From contig JAGADT010000123.1 in the NCBI GenBank assembly GCA_017613475.1, forward strand, positions 1-26,834: a stretch of 26,834 bases of DNA, in the 5' to 3' direction. Each line of letters starts with the position of its first letter. Position 1 is the first letter of the stretch. Under the pieces are notes generated by a model. That model searched no databases, was not told where the DNA came from, and saw nothing but the letters and a program-made list of their open reading frames with translations. Origin of the DNA: Desulfovibrionaceae bacterium. GTDB lineage: Bacteria; Desulfobacterota; Desulfovibrionia; Desulfovibrionales; Desulfovibrionaceae. Positions 23,008-26,834 of this stretch are shown in pieces. Position numbers and translations under genes: made by a program.

Positions 23008-24717
23008 ATGACTCCAGACATGACCCAAGAACGAGCCGTTCCCGCCGAAGCCCCCGAAACCTCTCTTGACTTCATTCGCACACGCATCAACCAGGACCTG
23101 GCCGACGGGCGCTACACCTGCGTGCACACCCGTTTCCCACCGGAGCCAAACGGCTATCTGCATATTGGGCATGCGAAATCCATCTGCCTCAACTTTGGCC
23201 TTGCCCGCGATTACCACGGCTTATGCAACCTGCGCTTTGACGATACAAACCCCGTCAAGGAAGATACCGAATACGTTGACTCCATCAGGGAAGACGTGCG
23301 CTGGCTCGGCGGCGAATGGGATGACAGGGAATTTTACGCCTCCGATTACTTTGAAAAGCTCTATGAATTTGCTGAGCAGCTTATCCGGGACGGCAAGGCG
23401 TATGTGGACAGCCAGAGTGCCGATGAAATCCGTGAAAACCGGGGCACCCTCACGCGCCCGGGCACGGAAAGCCCCTACAGGAACCGCTCTGTCGAGGAAA
23501 ACCTTGATCTTTTCCGCAGGATGCGCGCCGGCGAATTTACCGACGGAACTCACGTGCTCCGCGCTAAAATCGACATGGCTGCTCCCAACATCGTCATGCG
23601 CGACCCCACGCTCTACCGCATCCGCCATGCCGCGCACCATCGTACCGGGGACACCTGGAAAATCTACCCGATGTACGATTTCACGCACTGCCTTTCGGAT
23701 TCCATTGAAGGCATCACCCACTCTATCTGCACGCTTGAGTTTGTAAACAACCGCGAGCTGTACGACTGGGTCCTGGACGCGCTGCAGGTCTACCACCCGC
23801 AGCAGATAGAATTCGCCCGCCTGGGCATCACCTACACGGTGCTCTCCAAGCGCAAGCTCATCCACCTTGTTAAGGAAGGGCATGTGCGGGGCTGGGACGA
23901 TCCCCGCATGCCCACCATCTGCGGGCTGCGCCGCCGCGGCTTTACCCCTGAAGCCATCCAGGATTTCTGTGCGCGCATCGGCGTTGCCAGGGCGGAAAAT
24001 CTTGTTGAATACGGGCTCCTGGAATTCTGCGTGCGCGAGCAGCTCAACGCACTGGCCCCCCGCTACATGGCCGTTCTGGACCCGATAAAACTGATCATTG
24101 ATAATTATCCGGAGGATCAGACGGAATGGTTTGACATGCCCGTCAGCCAGGACGGCACAATCCCCGGCGAGCGCAAGGTGCCCTTTGCCCGCGAGCTGTA
24201 TATTGAACGCGACGACTTCCGCCTTGACCCGCCCAAGAAATTCCACAGGCTGTACCAGGGGGCCGAAGTCCGCCTGCGCTATGCCTATTACATCACCTGC
24301 ACCAGCGTGGAATGCGATGAGAATGGACTGCCGCAGGTCATTCACTGCACCTACGACCCGCAGTCCAGAGGCGGGTCCAGCCCTGACGGGCGCAAGGTCA
24401 AGGGCACCATCCACTGGGTTTCCAGCCGCCACGCCGTTCCTGCGGAAGTGCGGCTCTACGACCACCTCTTTACGCTGGCCAACCTCAACGACGTGCCGGA
24501 AGGCAAAACCTTCCTGGATTTCCTCAATCCGGATTCCCTCAAAATCATCACTGCCATGATCGAACCCGCCCTGGCCGCCATGCCCGCGGGAAAAACCGTG
24601 CAGTTTGAGAGGCTGGGCTATTTTTGCCCTGACCCTGACGGAACCCCTGAAAAGCCTGTTTTCAACAGGACAGTCACTCTTAAAGATTCCTGGGCAAAGC
24701 AGGAACAGCGCCGTTGA
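23008..24717 (+). CDS. glnS: Glutaminyl-tRNA synthetase
   Basis: GlnRS charges tRNA-Gln directly. Class I signatures are FPPEPNGYLHIGHAKS (HIGH at residues 52-55) and the KMSKS-equivalent VLSKRKL; the GlnRS-specific segments DDTNP, GYLHIGHAKSICLNFG and the two C-terminal beta-barrel anticodon domains are all present, so it is not a GluRS. The start is uncertain: GTG 22996, ATG 23008 and ATG 23020 are all in frame and none has a good ribosome site; 23008 gives 569 residues against about 554 in E. coli. Bacterial GlnRS is generally held to derive from an ancient transfer from eukaryotes. The gene overlaps the next by 4 bp. Confidence 0.95.
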   Translation: MTPDMTQERAVPAEAPETSLDFIRTRINQDLADGRYTCVHTRFPPEPNGYLHIGHAKSICLNFGLARDYHGLCNLRFDDTNPVKEDTEYVDSIREDVRWLGGEWDDREFYASDYFEKLYEFAEQLIRDGKAYVDSQSADEIRENRGTLTRPGTESPYRNRSVEENLDLFRRMRAGEFTDGTHVLRAKIDMAAPNIVMRDPTLYRIRHAAHHRTGDTWKIYPMYDFTHCLSDSIEGITHSICTLEFVNNRELYDWVLDALQVYHPQQIEFARLGITYTVLSKRKLIHLVKEGHVRGWDDPRMPTICGLRRRGFTPEAIQDFCARIGVARAENLVEYGLLEFCVREQLNALAPRYMAVLDPIKLIIDNYPEDQTEWFDMPVSQDGTIPGERKVPFARELYIERDDFRLDPPKKFHRLYQGAEVRLRYAYYITCTSVECDENGLPQVIHCTYDPQSRGGSSPDGRKVKGTIHWVSSRHAVPAEVRLYDHLFTLANLNDVPEGKTFLDFLNPDSLKIITAMIEPALAAMPAGKTVQFERLGYFCPDPDGTPEKPVFNRTVTLKDSWAKQEQRR

Positions 24718-25853
24718 ACATTCCCCCAAAGATCAGGCGCGCCCAACAGGGGCGCGCCGCTCAGGGGGGCAGGAAAGACCTTAAGCCCCCTGCTTTTCCC
24801 CTCCCGGAGGCGTTCGCCCCGTCTCAATGCTCCCTGCCCCCGCTCCGCATCCTCCATTTCAGCCCCGTTTCCTCCCAAATCCCCCGTTTCTGGGTGGAAG
24901 TGAACGATGGCCGCCCACTCCCCCCTGCCGCCTCTCCGCAAAGCGCGGCCTGGAGACGCCGCGACCAGGTTGATTCGTGGTCTCTCACCTGCTCTGCCCT
25001 GAACATTCCCTGGCGCGTTGACGGCAAAGGACTGCGGCGCACCCTATACGTGCCCGCGCTGTATGGCCAAATGGCGCGTGAACAGTTTGCCGAAATTTCC
25101 TCGGAACGCACCCCCGCTGAAGAGGCTTCTCCCCCGCGCAGGAAAAACGCGCACCTGGCCCTTGGATTGTTCCTGCCGCTTCTTGTGTGGCACGGAATAA
25201 CCCGCCACTGGTGGCTTGCCTGGGGACCTTCCGGGCAGCAATGGGAAGCCATGGGGGCGCTGCGCGCTGACCGCGTGCTGAGCGGTGAGTTTTTCCGCGC
25301 TGTCACAGCGCTCACGCTCCACGCAGACAGCGTCCACCTCTTCGGCAACATCCTCTTTGGCGCGCCTTTTTTCATTTTGCTCTGCGGCCGCATTGGCGCC
25401 GGAGCTGCTATGCTGCTGACCCTTTTTGCCGGTGCCTGCGCCAATATCTGCGAAGCCCTCTACCGGCACAATGCAAGCATGAGCCTTGGCTTTTCCACGG
25501 CGCTCTTCGCCGTTGTGGGCCTGCATGCGGCCTTTCTTGCCATGGATGAACTGCGCCTTGCGCAGAAGGTACGGCAGACAGAGCCCGGAAGCCTGCGGAG
25601 AGGCATCAAAAAAAGCCTTGTTTTCCTGGCCTGCGGCGGAGCCATCCTTGCCGCGCTGGGCGCCGACCCAGCCCCCAAAAGCGATTACGCCGCGCACATT
25701 TTCGGCTTGCTTGTCGGCCTGCTCACAGGCTTTGCAGCCGCCTTATGCAGCGCAAAAATCAAGGATTCGCCAGCCAGGCAGGCGCTCTGCGGGGCCATTG
25801 CCCTCTGCCTTGCCGCCGGCGCGTGGATTTGGGCTGTTGTGCGCGGTTCATAA
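24714..25853 (+). CDS. Rhomboid-family intramembrane serine protease
   Basis: From a TTG start (4-bp overlap with glnS, AGGA 9 nt upstream) the protein has 379 residues. Residues 1-145 are soluble, proline- and arginine-rich at first, then a small unit (about 86-130) of unknown role. About seven membrane segments follow between 146 and 376. All catalytic elements are present: H203-x4-H208-x3-N212 in the second segment, G259-F-S261 nucleophile in GFSTALFAVVG and H328 in DYAAHIFGLLVG, so an active protease is expected. Substrate unknown. The start is doubtful: GTG codons at 24894 and 24900 are in frame and a strong hairpin lies in the first 15 codons. Confidence 0.8.
   Translation: MNIPPKIRRAQQGRAAQGGRKDLKPPAFPLPEAFAPSQCSLPPLRILHFSPVSSQIPRFWVEVNDGRPLPPAASPQSAAWRRRDQVDSWSLTCSALNIPWRVDGKGLRRTLYVPALYGQMAREQFAEISSERTPAEEASPPRRKNAHLALGLFLPLLVWHGITRHWWLAWGPSGQQWEAMGALRADRVLSGEFFRAVTALTLHADSVHLFGNILFGAPFFILLCGRIGAGAAMLLTLFAGACANICEALYRHNASMSLGFSTALFAVVGLHAAFLAMDELRLAQKVRQTEPGSLRRGIKKSLVFLACGGAILAALGADPAPKSDYAAHIFGLLVGLLTGFAAALCSAKIKDSPARQALCGAIALCLAAGAWIWAVVRGS
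24736..24758. other. GC-rich hairpin in start region of rhomboid gene
   Basis: Nine-base arms GGCGCGCCC and GGGCGCGCC are perfectly complementary around the loop AACAG. It starts 18 bp after the glnS stop, where a terminator would be expected, but has no T-run and falls inside the rhomboid reading frame if the TTG start is right. Confidence 0.5.
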
Positions 25854-26005
25854 TAGGACGATTTTTCCATCTCAATGGAGCCAACTGTCAAATTAAGTCT
25901 AAACCCACTACACATTAAGCTGTTAATTTAACATGCACGTTAAATAGTTCTTGACTATTGATAAACCGCCAATCTTCAATAGTAGTTACTTGCTGCCTGC
26001 CGCTC
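25854..26005. other. AT-rich convergent gap between rhomboid gene and priA
   Basis: This 152-bp stretch is clearly AT-richer than the genes on either side. It holds a 13-bp palindrome TGTTAATTTAACA (25921-25933), further TTAA repeats, and three copies of AATAGT or its complement (25943-25948, 25954-25959, 25978-25983). No protein gene or tRNA is visible, and no convincing intrinsic terminator for either converging gene. Confidence 0.5.
25954..25983. repeat. Inverted repeat ACTATTG/CAATAGT
   Basis: The perfect 7-bp arms ACTATTG (25954-25960) and CAATAGT (25977-25983) flank 16 bp. A second, exclusive pairing is AATAGT (25943-25948) with ACTATT (25954-25959) around a 5-nt loop. Confidence 0.45.
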
Positions 26006-26834
26006 CTACAGCATATTCATCGGATCCATATCCAAAGAAACGCGCATTTCCGCGTGGGGACGGGCGGCAAGCAACGCCGCGTAAACCTCGCGGATGGCTT
26101 TCCAGTCACGAGCCTTCAGGAGGCAATGCATCCTGCGCCGCCCGCGGAGCAATGCCAGGGGCGCGGGCGCGGGGCCAAGCACCGTTACGCCAAAAGTTCT
26201 TCCAGCATCTCTCAGCACCGCCGCAAGGCGTGTATTTTCATCCGCGCTTCCTTCCCATGAAGATGGAAAAGACATGCGCACCAGGGCCAGCTTGGAAAAC
26301 GGCGGGTAAAAACGCTTTTTCCTGAGCTCGATTTCATGGGCGTAAAAGCCCTGGTAGTCGCCATTTTTTACAAATTTCCAGCAGTAATGCGAAGGATCCC
26401 GCGTTTGTATCAGCACCTTACCCGGCTTTTCGCCGCGCCCTGCCCGCCCTGCTGACTGCACCAGGAGCTGAAAGGTCCGCTCGCAGGCCCTGTAATCCGG
26501 CAGATTCAACCCTAAATCGCCGTCCGCCACCAGCGCCAGCGTGACATCCGGAAAATGGTGCCCTTTGGAAAGCATCTGCGTGCCAACCAGCACCTGGGCT
26601 TTCCGCGCGGCAAAGGCTTCCAGAATGGCCTCCATCTTCCCCGGGCAGCGCGTGCTGTCCCTATCCAGACGCAACACCCCGCACCCATCAGGCACAAGTG
26701 AGGCCAGCCATTCTTCCGCCTTTTCCGTACCCTGCCCCATCGGCAGGAAATGCATCCCCCTGCACGAGGGGCAGGGCGAGGGAAAAGGCACGCTGCATCC
26801 GCAGTAATGGCAGACCATCCTCTCCAGCCCCTTA
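26006..26834 (-). CDS. priA: Primosomal replication restart helicase PriA, 5' partial
   Basis: Only the C-terminal part lies in the window; the frame stays open to the right edge, so the ATG at 26818 is internal. PriA is a 3'-5' superfamily 2 helicase that reloads the replisome at stalled forks. Visible are part of the zinc-binding module (VCHYCG and CPSC), then helicase motifs V and VI: VLVGTQMLSKGHHFPDVTLALVADGDLGLNLPDYRACER and VQSAGRAGRG with the arginine finger, and the C-terminal domain with YPPFSKLALVR. It converges on the rhomboid gene, the only - strand gene seen. Confidence 0.95.
   Translation of the reverse strand, partial: KGLERMVCHYCGCSVPFPSPCPSCRGMHFLPMGQGTEKAEEWLASLVPDGCGVLRLDRDSTRCPGKMEAILEAFAARKAQVLVGTQMLSKGHHFPDVTLALVADGDLGLNLPDYRACERTFQLLVQSAGRAGRGEKPGKVLIQTRDPSHYCWKFVKNGDYQGFYAHEIELRKKRFYPPFSKLALVRMSFPSSWEGSADENTRLAAVLRDAGRTFGVTVLGPAPAPLALLRGRRRMHCLLKARDWKAIREVYAALLAARPHAEMRVSLDMDPMNML

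Noticed and set aside
25921..25933. TGTTAATTTAACA as a Rex or FNR-type operator
   Set aside because: The half-sites are separated by one base, not by the spacing these regulators need, and it lies between convergent genes with no promoter.
25951..25983. TTGACT as a promoter -35 in the AT-rich convergent gap
   Set aside because: No acceptable -10 at 16-18 bp and it would only produce an antisense transcript of priA.
1..26834. CRISPR array, tRNA or rRNA genes, insertion sequences, prophage or defence genes
   Set aside because: No regularly spaced repeats, cloverleaf-type or rRNA-like sequence, transposase or phage-like frames were seen; nearly all coding capacity is conserved housekeeping.

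Overview
The window looks like a core, vertically inherited chromosomal segment of a Gram-negative deltaproteobacterium of the Desulfovibrio type (Desulfovibrionaceae). I base this on the moderately high GC content by eye, on outer-membrane genes (lpxC, lptE), and on a gene order that I recall from Desulfovibrio genomes: DUF177-rpmF-plsX-fabH-fabG-acpP-fabF-glyA, then a dCMP deaminase-like gene with the riboflavin genes, nusB, leuS, lptE and holA. The genus assignment is inference from memory; no search was run. I find 25 protein-coding genes, 24 on the + strand and the last (priA) converging from the - strand. The first (an RCK/TrkA protein) and the last (priA) are cut by the window edges.

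Layout. 1-1296: 3' part of a TrkA/RCK potassium-transport regulator or channel. 1409-8596: a lipid and translation block. DUF177 (YceD-like), ribosomal protein L32 and PlsX are followed by FabH, FabG, ACP and FabF, which together start and run type II fatty acid synthesis, and then GlyA (serine/glycine and one-carbon metabolism). fabD, often found between fabH and fabG, is absent. A 496-bp non-coding gap with several RNA hairpins and an intrinsic terminator separates acpP from fabF. 8682-13235: dCMP deaminase-like gene, ribD, ribE, ribBA, ribH and nusB; apart from the pathway phosphatase this encodes the whole route from GTP and ribulose 5-phosphate to riboflavin. No FMN riboswitch is visible, but a perfect 30-bp palindrome lies between ribBA and ribH. 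13302-18168: leuS, lptE, holA and radC. 18268-21669: lon protease and prmC. 21815-25853: lpxC behind a near-ideal sigma-54 promoter, glnS, and a rhomboid protease overlapping glnS by 4 bp. 25854-26005: an AT-rich convergent gap. 26006-26834: the C-terminal part of PriA.

How the genes work together. PlsX, FabH, FabG, ACP and FabF supply acyl-ACP. LpxC uses an acylated UDP-GlcNAc made from acyl-ACP to commit carbon to lipid A, and LptE helps insert the finished LPS in the outer membrane. The rest is translation (L32, LeuRS, GlnRS, PrmC), rRNA transcription (NusB), replication and restart (HolA, PriA) and proteolysis (Lon, rhomboid).

I looked for a novel accessory system (defence island, prophage, CRISPR, insertion sequence, biosynthetic cluster) and see none. 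The points worth a second look are regulatory or residue-level: the sigma-54 promoter on lpxC, the structured acpP-fabF gap, the ribBA-ribH palindrome, a Gln in place of the usual metal-ligand His in the RibB half of RibBA, and the structured or AT-rich gaps near the right end.
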